Shown here piece after piece: positions 44,351-56,485 of a DNA stretch of 64,000 nt (position 1 is the stretch's first letter; the number at the start of each line of letters is the position of its first letter). The position numbers and the translations under genes were made by a program. Below the pieces are notes generated by a model that was given only the letters and a program-made list of their open reading frames with translations, searched no databases and was not told the DNA's origin. Source of the DNA: Bettongia penicillata ogilbyi (Eukaryota; Chordata; Mammalia; Diprotodontia; Potoroidae); assembly GCA_023548195.1 (NCBI GenBank), contig JAJHZJ010000311.1, positions 10,183,099 through 10,247,098 on the forward strand. The letters run 5' to 3'.

Positions 44351-45037
44351 TATAACAGAAAGGGTTGATCAGTGATCTAACCAACTTTGTAAAATGACAA
44401 GACATAAACCTTCACATAAAGGACATTTCTCTTACAGTTAGACATTCTGCCACAGAGGAGGTAGAGAAATTTTTAATTTGGTTCCCAGTGCCTAAGGTGA
44501 GCTCCTACCAAAATGATTGCTATCTGAGAGAAAGTGGTGCTTCTCTTGTCAAAAAAGCAGTCTCATGGGTGGAGCCAAGATGGTGGAGTAAAAGCAGGGA
44601 TCTGCTAGGGCTTTCTCCTCAAACTCCTCAAAACACTTGTAAAAAATGACTCTAAACAAATTCTAGAGCAGCAGAAGCCACAAAATGACAGACTGAAGCA
44701 AATTCCAGCCCATGACAATCTGGAAGGTTGATGGGAAGGGTCTATTGCACCAGCCTGGGAGCAGAGAGCAATTTGGTGAAGGCCATGTCAGCATGGACTG
44801 AGTGGGAGCAGGCATTAGGGGCCTGAATTGCTGGCAGCTGCTGTGGATTCCAAACTTCTCAACCCACAAATGCCAACAGCAGCTTCAAAGGTCAGTGGGA
44901 AGGGTCTCTCACCTGGCTGAGAAGGGAGCATTTGTCTAGCCCCAGCCCCAGGGTGGCTGCATTCGCTGCTGATGTGGAGGTTGCTTTTGGAGCCCTCCAT
45001 TAAATAAAGCTGAGAGGTCAAGCGATTGACTGAGAAA

Positions 45038-46825
45038 ATGAGCAAATGGGGAGAAAAGAAACAGACTATAGAGTCTTACTTTCTTGGTGAAGAGGTATTT
45101 TCTTACATCATTGGTGACAAGGAAAATCAAAAAAGAGGAAGACAACAAAGCCAAAGTGCCTGCATCCAAAGCCTCTAAGAAAAATACGAATTGGTCTCAG
45201 GCCATGGAAGAGCTCAAAAAGGATTTTTTAAATCAAGTAAGAAAAGTAGAGGAAAAATTAGGAAGAGAAATGAGAGTGATGCAAGAAAATCATGAAAAAT
45301 GAGTCAACAGCTTACTGAGGGAAGTCCAAAAAATACTGAAGAAAATAATACCTTTAAAGTTATACTAACCCAAATTGCAAAAGAGGTCCAAAAAGCCAAT
45401 GAGGAGAAGAATGCCTTAAAAAGCAGAATGGGCCAAATGGAAAAAGAGGTCCAAAAGCTCACTGAAGAAAATAATTCCTTAAAAATTAGAATGGAGCAAA
45501 TGGAAGCTAATGACTTTATAAGAAATCAAGAAATTATAAAACAAAAGCAAAGGAATGAAAAAAAAAAGACCATGTGAAGTGTCTCACTGGAAAAAAAAAA
45601 GACTGACCTGGAAAACAGATCTGGGAGAGATCATTTAAAAATTATTGGACTACCTAAAGGCCATGATCAAAAAAGAACATTGTAACATTAGGCATCCAGG
45701 CATATATGGGGGGCGGGGAGGTAGGGGTGGTGGTGGAGGGGGGCTGCTGTCACAGGTTCTTTGATCTGTTTTTTTTTTTTAAAGAAAGGCAGCTTTTGAG
45801 GGATGAGCAATTAGCAATCTCTTTGAATCAAGCACATATATCATTCCCCAATAGAGAAAAATATAAGAAGAGAAATAAAGACCAACAGATAGGTCCAACT
45901 GTCTGACCACAGTTACCAGAGAGAGAAGCACCAGCATCTGAGTTTTCAAAGCTGTGGCTCCTTGGCTGCTTCCCAGAGTCTCATCTGGCACACAAACCTC
46001 CTCCTAAAAATTAAACCCTAAAGTAAAACTTCACCCTTAGAGTATTTATACATTTTTTAGAGCCAGAGGGCATCACAACCCTTAAGAACCAGCGTCTCAT
46101 TAGAAACTTAACAAAAGGTGTGGGCCTTCCCACAAATCTTCCCCTAATCAAGCTTCCCTTAATGGACAGGGTCATCAATGAGTGGGAAAGATCTTTTTAA
46201 CCACATTAAAATAATTAACAGTACAAATACATATACTGTTTCTTAGTTAAAGAAACTCTTGTTTCTGTACTTTCCTCCTAATAAAGATTCTTGGTTGATA
46301 AAGGCAAAATTCAATTAGAGGCACTTGATTATACTGAAACAAAAATGGCAAAAGATTCTACTTTGCTTACCATTACAAACCTAGACATCATCTTTCACGA
46401 AATTATCAAGGAAAACTGCCCTGATATTCTAGAACCAGAACTTGAACCACTGATCATCTCCTGAAAGAGACCCCAAAAGGAAAACTCCTAGGAATATTGT
46501 AGCCAAATTCCAGAGTTCCCAGGAAAAGGAGAAAATATTACAAGCAGCCAGAAAGAAACAATTCAAGTATTATGGAAACACAATCAGGATAACACAGGAT
46601 TTAGCACTTTCTACACTAAGGGACTGAAGGGCTTGGAATATGATATTCCAGAGATCAAAGGAGATAGGATTAAAACCAAGATTCACTTACCCAGCAAAAC
46701 TGATTATAATACTTCAGGGTAAAAATGGAATTTCAGTGAAATACAGAACTTCCAAGCATTGTGCTGAAAAGACCAGAGCTGAATAGGAAATCTGATTTTC
46801 ATATACAAGAAACAAGAGAAGCATG
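45038..46825 (+). pseudogene. HAL1/L1 ORF1, older and interrupted
   Basis: ATG 45038 ('MSKWGEKKQTIES'), a frameshift near 45110, then 'MEELKKDFLNQVRKVEEKLG' and a coiled coil in the same order as the other copy, with a TGA at 45301-45303. 'DLENRS' and 'GRDHLKIIGLPKGHDQ' follow up to the insert, and beyond it 'LDIIFHEIIKENCPDIL', with later frameshifts. The RRM and C-terminal domain are recognisable but broken in several places. Confidence 0.85.
45679..46377 (+). mobile_element. Probable solo LTR inside HAL1 ORF1
   Basis: About 700 bases absent from the other HAL1 copy: ORF1 stops at '...aaaaaagaac' and resumes at 'aacctagacatc'. The insert begins TGTAAC (45681) and ends ATTACA (46377), as LTRs do (TG...CA), and carries an AATAAA at about 46281 followed by about 90 bases that would be R/U5. 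A 3-4 base duplication ('gaac' and 'aaac/aac') is possible but not clean. No retroviral coding sequence is present. A DNA transposon with short inverted ends is the alternative. Confidence 0.5.
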
Positions 46826-47517
46826 AAAAGGTAAACAGGAAAGAGAAACTATAAGATTTCCCATATTAAAGTTGAACTGTTTACATTCCTATATGGAAAG
46901 ATGATATTTGTAACTCATGAGATCTTTCTCAGTATTAGGATAGCTGGAGAGAATACACATACACACACACACACAAATGTGTGTGTATGTATGTATATAT
47001 GTATATGTGTATACATAGAGAGAGACAGAGACAGAGAGAGTGAGACAGAGAGACACGCAGAGACAGACACAGAGAGGGGGGTACAGAGTGATCTAAATAT
47101 GAAGGGATGATATCTAAAAAAGAAAATTAATTATTGAGAGGAATGTACTAGGGGAAAGAGAAAGGGAAAGGTAGTATGTAGTAAATTATCTCACATAAAA
47201 GAGTCAAGGAAAAGTTTTTACAATGGAGAGAAGAACGGGAAGGTAAGAAGAAATAAATGAGCCTTCCTTTCATCAGATTTGGTTTCTGGAGAGAATAACA
47301 TATATACTCAATTGGGGATGAACATTTATCTTACACTACAGGAAAGCAAGGGGGAAGTGAATAAGAGAGGGAGGATACTAGAAGGGAGGGCAGACTGGAG
47401 GAAAGGGCAATCAGAATACACACTGTCCTGGGATGGGGGTAGCAGGAGATGGGGAGAAAATTTAAAATTCAAAATTTTGTGGAAGTGAATGTTGAAAACT
47501 GAAAATAAATATATAAG

Positions 47518-48684
47518 TAAATGTATGAAAAGAGGAGCCATCTCTCCTCCTAGTCTACAAAAGTGATTTGGGCAATACTTCAAGATTCTTCTTTTTTTGT
47601 TTTCTTCTCTTCAACTTCCAGATTAAATTACTGCAAGGAGTGGCAGGGGGTGGGGGAGAGGGGAATGTTTCTCCCTCCTAACCTTTCCACTTTACAGGAT
47701 CAGAAATTTCAGTTTACCTAAGTGTAAGGCAAGATCAAGAGAGGGTTTCCTCAGCATCCAGCTTCAGGCTGCTTTACTCTGTTTTGCAGTGTCCTTTTCT
47801 GAGCACAGATCACAATACTAGTAATGATAGCTAACATTTATGTCTAATTTTAAGGTCTGTCAGGTGAGACACATACATTTGTGTGTGTGTTTGTATGTGT
47901 ATGTGCGTGCATGTATGAACCTCATTTGTTCAGACTACATTTCTTGACATCTTCACAGTCTTATGGAAAACATTAAGTATGAGCATTCTCAAGTTAAAGT
48001 TTCCGGTCAGTAGACCTCCTAGATGGAGGTTCCCTCAATGATCTGCTCCCTGGACAAGGAAGACCACCCACATATCTCCTTGAACTGGATGAGTAGAGCC
48101 ATACCATAAGAGGCCAGGAGATCCGGACCTTGTCGATCCTTTCCAGAATTGCTATGAGTTGCTTGGACAGTACGAGTCTCAGGTGAACCAGAAGTGTTTA
48201 CTCACTGTCTTTTCTTCCCTGGGACAGTTTAAAAGGTTTATTTAAGTGATTTCTGTTTCTGTTTAAGAGCTCCCATGAGTCTTTTTGCGTCTTATGTATT
48301 TTTGTTGGTGGTTGGAATAAAGGTTGCCCTTTGGTTACATTTGGAGATACATAGACATGAGTCATTCTTGAACTTTATTTTGGAAGTTTTTCAGTGTAAA
48401 ACTCTTTGGTGTCCTGAGCCAGAAAGACTGACCATTTTGAGGTCAGCACCCCAGAATCAAGCCTAGTCCATGGGAGCCAAGGAGTTAGAACACTTATAAA
48501 AAATGATGGTACTTACAAGCATAAGGTATACATCCCTAGGCACCTCTTTAACTTTTGATCACATGATCATTAAGGTAATAATTGTAAGGCATCTATAAAA
48601 ATATATAATAACCATAATTTGAAACAAAATAGTCATTATTATAATGTGACGCAATCAATATAGTCACATTATGAGAATAGATGT
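47518..48684. other. Unassigned stretch, possible LTR remnant and short inverted repeat
   Basis: No gene seen. A MIR-type antisense scrap is at 47822-47866 ('aatgatagctaacatttatg') and a (GT)n/TATG patch at about 47880-47912. Around 48200-48470 the sequence 'ggaataaaggttgccctttg' has a polyadenylation signal in an LTR-like setting, too weak for a call. A 10-base perfect inverted repeat lies at 48641-48650 and 48663-48672. Confidence 0.4.
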
Positions 48685-48800
48685 AATAGAATGTAATTTT
48701 CTTGAGAACAGGAACTGTGTTGTTTGTTTGGGGTTTTTTTGTCCTGGTGTGTTCAGTGCCTCACACAGTGCATAACAAATAATAAAAGCTAATTTTTTTT
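48685..48800 (+). repeat. L2 LINE 3' end
   Basis: 'gtaattttcttgagaacagg' and 'gttcagtgcctcacacagtg' in L2 3' UTR order, ending before the SINE that follows. Confidence 0.7.
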
Positions 48801-48817
48801 TACTTACTATGTGCTAG

Positions 48818-49090
48818 GTAAGTAGGTGGTACAGTGGATAGAGTACAGGGCATGAAGTCAGGAAGACTCATCTTTCTGTTTTCAAATCCAGTCTCAGACA
48901 TTCACAAGCTCTCTCACAAGGCAAACCATGTTTGCCTCAGTTTTTTCATCTGTTCAAAGAGCCAGAGAAAGAAATGGCAAACCACTTCAGTACATGTGTA
49001 TGTATTATGTGTGTATGTATATATATATGACAAGAAAACTCCAAATGGAGTCATGGTGATGCAAGTGAAAAATAGCTAAGCAACAACATA
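48818..49090 (+). repeat. BovB-tailed CORE-SINE (MAR1-like)
   Basis: 'taggtggtacagtggataga', 'catgaagtcaggaagactca', 'ttgcctcagttttttcatct', 'gaaatggcaaaccacttcag', 'ctccaaatggagtcatggtg' and an 'aagcaacaacata' tail. A TG/TA-rich expansion (about 48996-49028) interrupts it. 'ttactatgtgc' before it and 'atactatatgtc' after it may be a worn target duplication. Confidence 0.85.
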
Positions 49091-49099
49091 CTATATGTC

Positions 49100-49165
49100 A
49101 AACACTATGTTGAGGTCTTTGATACTAGATGCTTAATAAATGGTTGTTAAATGAATGAATCTATA
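49100..49165 (+). repeat. L2 LINE terminus
   Basis: 'gatgcttaataaatggttgt' and 'taaatgaatgaatc' form the L2 end with its TGAA-type repeat. Confidence 0.7.
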
Positions 49166-49229
49166 GTATTATGTTAAGTTTTAGATATAGTATATTAAGT
49201 CAGACATAGACAAACTAGATGCCAGTGAT

Positions 49230-49944
49230 AGTTAAGACAAATATTAGTATCTTCTATGTGCTGGGCACTGAGCTAAAGGCTACAGTTCTCACCTCCACCA
49301 ATAAAAATACAAACACAACAATTCCTGCTGTCAAGGAGCATACAATCTAATGTGAGAAACAACATGCGAACAATTACATATAAAGAAGATATATACAGGA
49401 GAAATCCAAAAGCTCAGAGGCAAAGCACTAGCATTAAGAAGGACTGAGAAAGGCTATTTGCAGAAGGTGGGGCTTTAGCTGAGACTCAAAGGAAGCCAGG
49501 GAGGTCTGGAGGGAGAGATGAAAACTATTTTTAAAAACTACATGTTTGTGAAAATGCCTGGAGGTGGGAAATGAAACATATTGTGGAAAAAATAAGAAGG
49601 AAGGCAGTATCAACAGACTGTGGAGTTCATAGGGGGAGACTAAGGTATAAGAAGACTGAAAAGATGGGAAGTATCCAGGATATGAAAGATTTGAAAAGCA
49701 GTGTTTTATATTTGATTCTGGAGATGATAGAGAGATGCTGGAGTTTATTACATAGAGGAGTGACTGGTCAGGCCTGTACTTTAAAAAAGATCATTTTGGC
49801 AGCTGAGTGGAGTGGGAGAGAATTGAGGGAGGAAGTTGAATCATTGTGCTATTGCAACAATCTAGGAGTGAGCAGATGAAGTCCTGAACCAGGGTGGTGG
49901 CAGTCAGAGAAGAGAAGGTGGTGAGGAGAAAGGATTATTAGAAT
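49230..49944 (-). repeat. L2 LINE, antisense, 3' UTR and ORF2 C-terminus
   Basis: On + it runs from the complement of the terminus ('atgtgctgggcactgagcta', 'gtcaaggagcatacaatcta') through 'ggtggggctttagctgagac', 'aaagatcattttggcagctg' (complement of the coding block for AAKVIF) to 'gctattgcaacaatctagga' and 'ccagggtggtggcag'. About 700 continuous bases, one of the longest L2 pieces here. The apparent plus-strand frame 49571-49879 is its antisense shadow. Confidence 0.82.

Positions 49945-50012
<68 letters not shown>
49945..50012. repeat. (GT)n microsatellite
   Basis: 34 uninterrupted GT units; the longest pure dinucleotide run in the window. Confidence 0.98.
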
Positions 50013-50014
<2 letters not shown>

Positions 50015-50039
50015 GTGGGTTATAACCATGTTGAAATGA

Positions 50040-50200
50040 ATGCCTAATGAGGTGAGTGGTCATCTCTGAGAGTGTTCAAGCACAGGCTGAAAGTCTGTCA
50101 GTGATGGAGTAGAAGGGATTTCTGTTCTGACTGTACAGCAGGACTAGATGACTCTCAGGTCCCTCTTAGCTCCACTGACTGAGTCTAAGATTGTAAGAAT
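50040..50200 (+). repeat. CR1/L3 LINE 3' end
   Basis: 'gagtgttcaagcacaggctg', 'agaagggatttctgttctga' and 'gactagatgactctcaggtc' then 'cctcttagctccactgactg' follow the ending of amniote CR1-type LINEs. Confidence 0.75.
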
Positions 50201-51180
50201 TGTCCTCCTGCTTTGATTTTCCCACCAGCTTTGTCCTGTCCTCCAGCTTTGATTTTCTAACTATAGGTAGAAAGATGATTAGACGAATCAATCAAGGAAA
50301 ACAGCTGAAATGCAGTGCCAGGGTTGAGGTGCTAACAACTTTAAAGTAGGGCAGTTAAGGATGATGTTTTCTTCCAAATGCCAACAATGACAAAAACTTA
50401 GCCTGCTTCCATCTCCTTAAGGAAAACAAAATATTATTAGAAAAAAATGGACAATGGCAAAAGCTGCAAGGAAAGCAATTAGCTTCATATAAAACAAAAT
50501 GTAGTGTAGTAGTATAAACGGACTCTAAATAAGGCTTTTTAGTTTAGACCAACCAAAACTCTAATACCAATCTAAAAATAACTTTCTTCTCATTACTCTG
50601 AAGCCACAGTCAGCAACACCTAGAAGGACAAGAAAAAGCAACCCATAAATGGTTTCATAGATGTCCTGCAGAGAGGTTGAATTGTATGTTTTTAATTATA
50701 TGCATTAATGACTTCTAGAAAAAAGTGCCCAATAACAATACTTTCTCAAAGGTAATAATACTCGAAAATCAGCTTCAAGATAATCATTTAACTATGCATT
50801 ACATAGGGGGCCTTTGAAAGAGCAGAGCTCTTTCTAATTATCTGGCAAAGACTTTCAGAGTATGCTCAAAGTTTGCTCTTGAACTTCACCCTGTGGAATG
50901 TGCAATGACTGTAGCCATGTTCTAGGAAATGTACATGAGTATAGGACACTAATAAATATACTGAGATAAAATTATTTTCCTGACTTGGATTTAAGATCAG
51001 CTTTCTTATGCAATAAGAGGGAGTAAAGGTTACCCTTTTAGAGGGACAAATTACTAAACTGTGAGTGGGTTTTTTTTTTTGAGAGGGGGGCATGATCATA
51101 TATAGGATTTAATTGTCTAAGTAATCCTAGAAAAAGAAACTGACTCTACAAATGCAGATTGATATTTATTCCTGGAATTT
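50201..51180. other. Unassigned non-coding stretch
   Basis: No gene or repeat seen. The part around 50440-51040 is dense and non-repetitive and could include an old conserved element, but this cannot be judged from one sequence. Confidence 0.4.
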
Positions 51181-51229
51181 ATATTCTTAAAAAAGTGTAC
51201 CCTTTCCTTGAGTCTCACTTATATTGCAA

Positions 51230-52405
51230 CTGTTTTTCTGCTAATCGCACATTTGATCTTTACTTTGGGGTCCAATCAGCCTCTGAATATCAGTATCTTT
51301 TCCCCAAAACTATTTCCTTACTTCACCACCTATGTGGTCAGACAGGTATGAAAACTGGGCACCATATTTGGCTCTTTACTCTCCCTTACTTCCCGACATC
51401 CAATCATTAGTGGCCAGGTTCTGTTGATGTGCCTTCAACAATGTCTCATACACATTCTATCCTTCATGCTCCCAATCCCCTAATCTGGGATATCAGCATC
51501 TCTCATCAGGTATACTTTACTAGTGCCCTAATTACTTGCATTACCCTCAGTTTCTTTCCTCCTCAATTTTTCAAACAGCTATCTGAAAACAATCTTCCTG
51601 ATGTCCAGGTCTAGGCATTGTCACTTATTGTCATTCATACTCAAAAAACATTTAGTGATTCTCCAGTGAGTAAAAAAATCTTAACATAAATTACAGTAAT
51701 AATATTGACTCTAACCTATTCTTAAATTCTCCTTTCACTATATTTCTCTTCATTTTGTTTAGGCCATCTTCCTGCCATGCTGACACTCTTGACATGGGAT
51801 CCTATGCTCTTGGTTGGTAAGAATTAACCATAATTAGTCAGTCCTATACTGACTCAGTCCAATCGTCTTCCTTTCATGCCATGCGGCATGTGTGCCACCA
51901 GCTACCTTTTGTCTCTTCATTATTTACTCTGGAAAGAGTAATTAAGTAACATTCCTGGAAAGACATGCCAACAAATTGTTCCAATCCTTCCCTCCAATCT
52001 CAGTGATTTCCATACCAAAACACTTCACCCCAATTCTGCTGTCTTTCACAATTAGAATGTCAACTCCTTGAGGGCAAGGACAATTTAATTTTATTTATTT
52101 GTATCACAGTTCTTAGTACAGTGAATGGCACAAAGTAAGTCACTGATCAATTCTTTTTTATACCTTCATTTTTTTATTCATTCTCATATTTTCTGTACTA
52201 GCTCACCCAGACTCTTCATTCCCACCTCCAGTTTCCTCTGCTTTTTTCCATCACCCTTTACTGTTTCTTTGCTATCTCCTACGCCTTAAATGCTTGCCTT
52301 GTATAACTCTATCTCTGAAATCTTTCTCTTCCCTTGATAAGCCAATATCAAAATACCACCTGTCTTTGAAGGTATCCCTGAGCTTCCCAGCTGCAAATAG
52401 AAAGA
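51230..52405 (+). repeat. L2 LINE, ORF2 C-terminus and 3' ends
   Basis: Around 51360-51430 the translation 'WLFTLPYFPTSNH' and following residues match the L2 block F-D-S-S-L-S-L-T-P-x-I-Q-S. An L2 3' UTR appears at 52045-52160 ('gaatgtcaactccttgaggg', 'tcttagtacagtgaatggca'). From about 52190 to 52400 another L2 C-terminal piece follows ('atatcaaaataccacctgtc', 'ttccctgagct'-like end). At least two copies in the same direction are joined. Confidence 0.65.
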
Positions 52406-53216
52406 TGATTAAATTAAATGGAAATTCAGAGTGGGAAGAGTCCATTTGGGATATGTAGTGTGAAGTTAAAAAAAAAGTTCTGATAGACCGAGTTTCTGGG
52501 TAAATTAAAATAAGTTTTCCTGACTATGTCTAGAAAGAGGTCAATGAAAACAGGCTCATTGTTGCTGGGTAGTCAGAGAGCCAACTTGTTGAACTGTCAA
52601 CATTTATAGTCTTTTGAAAAAGGGGTGCACCTGAGGGTGAAAAACAACTCTGATTAGTAAATAAGTAATAAGGAATAAATATTATAAAGGAAGGTGGGCA
52701 ATATTAAAAATGAGGGTCTTTGGGACATGACTTGGATTACCCCATGTCCTGGTCAAAGAGACATCAATTTCCAAATCACTTGTCTGACAAAAAAGGTGGA
52801 TCTCCATTTACCCAGACTTGTCTGAACAAACTCAATGAGCAGGAATGCACCATTAGCATAAACTTAGAATTTCTTTACTGTCTGATCAGATCTTGACTTT
52901 GGTAAATCTTTAAGAGAGACTTCCCACACTGGTTGACTTTTGGATGATGAAATAGAAAAGGGGAAAAATCTTGTTCCTAATACAATGGTTAGTTATTAAC
53001 ATCAGAGAGAAATAATCATTTCTCACAGTAGGAGGAAGATAAGTTCTCTTTTGGACATGTCATATTAGAGGTGCTGTAAAAATATGCTGATGAAGTTCAG
53101 GAAAATTGGAAGTATGTTTGTAGAGTTCAGTAAAGAGGTTAGTTATGCAAAGATTTCCATATTCATTTAGTGATAATCAAGCCTCTTCATTTTATTTAGT
53201 TTGACAAGGAAGGGAG
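52406..53216. other. Unassigned non-coding stretch
   Basis: No gene or named repeat. The composition and length could suit an old LTR, but I see no clear ends. Confidence 0.4.
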
Positions 53217-53356
53217 AGAAACAGAGAGAAGCAGAGAGAGAACAGAGAGAAACAGAAGAAAGACAGATTGAGATACAGAGAGACAGAGGCAGAGGGAAGA
53301 GACAGAGAGACTGAGATAGACAAAGAGACAGAGAGAGAGAGAGAGACAGAGAGAAA
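53217..53356. repeat. (GA)n/(GACA)n simple repeat
   Basis: Imperfect AGAGACAGAG-type purine repeat. Confidence 0.9.
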
Positions 53357-55484
53357 GTACTTAAAATATAACTGTGGGGAACATCTGTCTTAAGGAATTA
53401 GCAAGAAGCAAAATCAGCAAAGAAAACAGAATGAGTAGTCATAGGTTTGAGAGCATGTTCGTAAGCACACACAGAAGAAGCCAGGGAAAAGGAGGAGATA
53501 AAAGATGCATGAGAGAGAATAATTGTGAAATGTAGAACAGCCATAACTGTGCTGTACAGTGTGGGGGAATGAGATAGGGAATGAATTGAAGAAAAATAAA
53601 AAAGAGTTGCCAAGCAGCAGTAATAGTCCACCTGAGGTTATGTAGCATTACAAAAGCAATATTACTTCTGAAACTAATAGTCTTAGTGTGAATTCTTTTG
53701 CACAATTCCTGACAAATTGTCAACTATATGAAGAAAGGGCCCTTCCCTAAGGCATAGTCCCAGTTAAGGTTTTGTAAGTGAGTAGATGGAAAGAGACGTC
53801 CAGAATTTAGGAAACTTCCAAGGAAAGATTCTTTTGTACGATACAGTACAGTAGGTGACTTTGGACAACAGGGATGTTCAGGAGGCAGTGAGTACCTGAG
53901 GAAGAGAGGGTAATAAAAGAAGAAGAAATTCAAATTTTGCCCTTTGCTAGACTAGTGTTTAAATCCAATTTTTTTTACCTTGATTTTGTCATGTTCAATA
54001 GAGCAATAATCTCCAAACGTTTTTTTCCTTTTAATCCCACACATATATAGAAATACATGCATATATTTGTGTGCATCTATGTGTGCACACACATACATGT
54101 GTATACATATATATTTGTAAGAATATATGTAAACATGCATGTGCTTATATAATACATATATATTTACATGCATATTCACAAACACACTGACATGCACAAA
54201 CACAAACTTCCCCAACCTACCCAGTGGGTATGCTGAGAAAGAGAGAGGTTCATTTTTTCAACAGCTCCAGTGTAGCTTGGGATTAGGTTATAACGACCTT
54301 GCAGCACTAACTGGCTCAGAAAGAGGAAGGTTGGGAGCTTACCATTTCGGTGGTGGGGTAATACAGAAGTTGAAGAATATTGGGCTGTAATAGAAGGATA
54401 GGTATGGTGGGATTGAGTTAGAAACAAGTTACATTATTGACTATGATGGGGACTGTGGGAAATAAACTGACTTCACATTTTTTATTTTTTGCTTATATCC
54501 CTTGAGATCAAGATACAGTCCCCCAGGAGGTCAGGCCTCTACTTTGGAGACAACTACTATAGAAAAGATAAATAATTCTATGAAGTATGTTTCATGATGC
54601 AGATACTTTGTGATGCCTACAATTTCATCTCCCGTAGAGTCTGGAGTAGTGTCTGGAGTTACTTGTGAAACTGAACTGAAAATCAGTATTATGGAATTTT
54701 AATTCTAAATGCATTTTGATTACCTTCATATTTGATATAGCATATTAAACTAAATAACGACAAAAATTTCATAGTAAAGGTCCTGAATGTATAATTAGAT
54801 CCATTTGTAATTATCAGCTCAAATGTATACCATGTCATAAAATTCTAAAGCTGTCTGTTCTCTCAAGAAGATCCTATTTTCTCTGTGGAAGATTAGGATC
54901 ATGTTCATATTATTAGCTTGTTTACCTTTTTAATGTGAAAACATACAATTCAGTCCAGCCCAGATCCAAAGTGCATATGTAAGTTCTAAATTAGTGGACT
55001 TGAATAAATGGACTTCTATATTTTATAAAGTAATTTGAAATTTGGGACTGCAGAATTTATTATGACATTTAGACAAGAAATCTACAAATAAAGTCAAGAT
55101 GTGGCCAGCGATTTTCACATTCCAGTGCCAATAACAAGCACCCAATAAATTTGTTAATAACAAAATTAATTTATTAATGTCCAGAGTTAGAGGCTTGCAG
55201 ATTATCAAATTTAAGGAGTCTGATTATTCCATCAAAAACATATTCCATGACACTATCAATGGAGGGAGTGGGTATATAGTGCAGCAAGCAGGATTTATAT
55301 TACCTGCAATCTTTTCCTATTAAATTGAATGAACCTACTCTGAAACTTCCATTATATTGGATCCCTCTCAGTCTTAGATCTTTCTTTTGAACTTGATAAT
55401 ACAACTTTCAACTGTATCATATATTCTTCAATACAGTGGTGTATAATAATTATTCAATTGCTTCATACCTATGAATGTTCTCTC
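53357..55484. other. Unassigned non-coding stretch with TA/CA microsatellite
   Basis: No gene or named repeat seen. An alternating CA/TA/TG tract lies at about 54040-54200; small frames across it are artefacts. The remainder (54450-55480) shows nothing recognisable. Confidence 0.45.
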
Positions 55485-56485
55485 TCTAGCTAGTTTTAAA
55501 TATTTTATTTTTTCAGTTTCATGTAAAAAATTTGAGTTCCAAATTCTGTCTTTTTACCCCTCCCACCTCTGCTTAAAATGGCTAGCAATTTGATATAGAT
55601 TATATGTGTGTAATCATGTAGAACATATTTTCTTGTGAAAGAAAACACAAACAAAAAACACTTAAAAAGTGAAAAGTTGCACGCTTCAATCTATATTCAG
55701 ATCCTATCAGTTCTTATTCTGGAGGCAGATAGCATTTTTCATCATTAGTCCTTTCCAGTTATCTGGAATCTTTTTACTGCTGAGACTACCTAAGTCATTC
55801 ACAGTTAATCATCATACAACATTGCTGTTACTACAGAGTACAATGTTTTCCTGGTTCTGCTCGCTGCACTTTACATCAGTTCATGTGAGTATTTATAGGT
55901 TTTTTTCATTCATCTCTCTTGTCATTTCTTATAGCACAGTAATATTCCATTACAATCATATACCAGAATTTGTTCAGCCATGCCCCTCAATTTTCAATTC
56001 TATCCCACTACGAAAAGATCTGCTATTAGCATTTTTGTTCTTCTCTCCCATTTCTTTTTTCTTTTTTGTGATATAGACCTAGTAAAAGACTTGTTGGGTC
56101 AAAAGGTATGAATAGTTTTATAACCTTTTGGGTATAGTTCCAAATTACTCTCCAGAATTGTTAGCTCAATTCACAATTTCGTTAAAACATCAGTATCCCA
56201 ATTTACACATATCCCCTTCAACATTTATCGTTTTCTTTTTCTGTCACATTAATCAATCTGGTAGGTGAGAGGTGGTATCTCAGAGCTGTTTTAACTTTTC
56301 TTTCTCTATTCAATAGTGATCAGGAGCATTACTTTCATGACTATGAATAATTTTGATTACTTTGAAAACTGCTTGTTCATATCCTTTGACCATTACTCAG
56401 TTGAGGAATGATTTGTATTCTTATAAATTTGACTCACTTCTCTATATATTTGAGAAATAGGGCCTTTATCAGAGAGATTTGCTGT
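55485..56485 (-). mobile_element. L1 LINE 3' end (ORF2 tail and 3' UTR), 5'-truncated
   Basis: On + it opens 'tattttattttttcagtttc' and 'gagttccaaattctgtcttt', the complement of an L1 3' end related to (but different from) the HAL1 one. It then has 'gttctgctcgctgcacttta', 'catcagttcatgtgagta', 'agtaatattccattacaatc' and 'ttgttcagccatgcccctca', the complement of 'gatggaatactattgtgct'-type L1 sequence. About 1 kb. The 135-codon plus-strand frame at 55669-56076 is antisense to it and not a gene. An A-rich stretch (about 56485-56525) follows. Confidence 0.8.

Larger units (their letters stand above)
44566..47517 (+). mobile_element. HAL1-type element, older copy, split by a probable LTR
   Basis: Starts with 'gggtggagccaagatggtgg', the L1-type 5' end. 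ORF1 begins at 45038 and is interrupted at about 45679-46377. The C-terminal part runs to about 46820 and passes straight into the 3' UTR ('gcatgaaaaggtaaac'), exactly as in the copy at 18525-21351, with no ORF2. It ends 'actgaaaataaatatataag' near 47510. It is more diverged than the first copy and I found no clear target duplication. CA/TG and GA microsatellites sit in the 3' UTR at 46957-47080. Confidence 0.85.

Noticed and set aside
48200..48470. LTR or processed gene around 'ggaataaaggttgcc'
   Set aside because: Only a polyadenylation-like signal supports it; no ends, duplication or coding match could be found.
55669..56076. 135-codon plus-strand frame
   Set aside because: It is antisense to an L1 3' end (55485-56485) and has no motif of its own.
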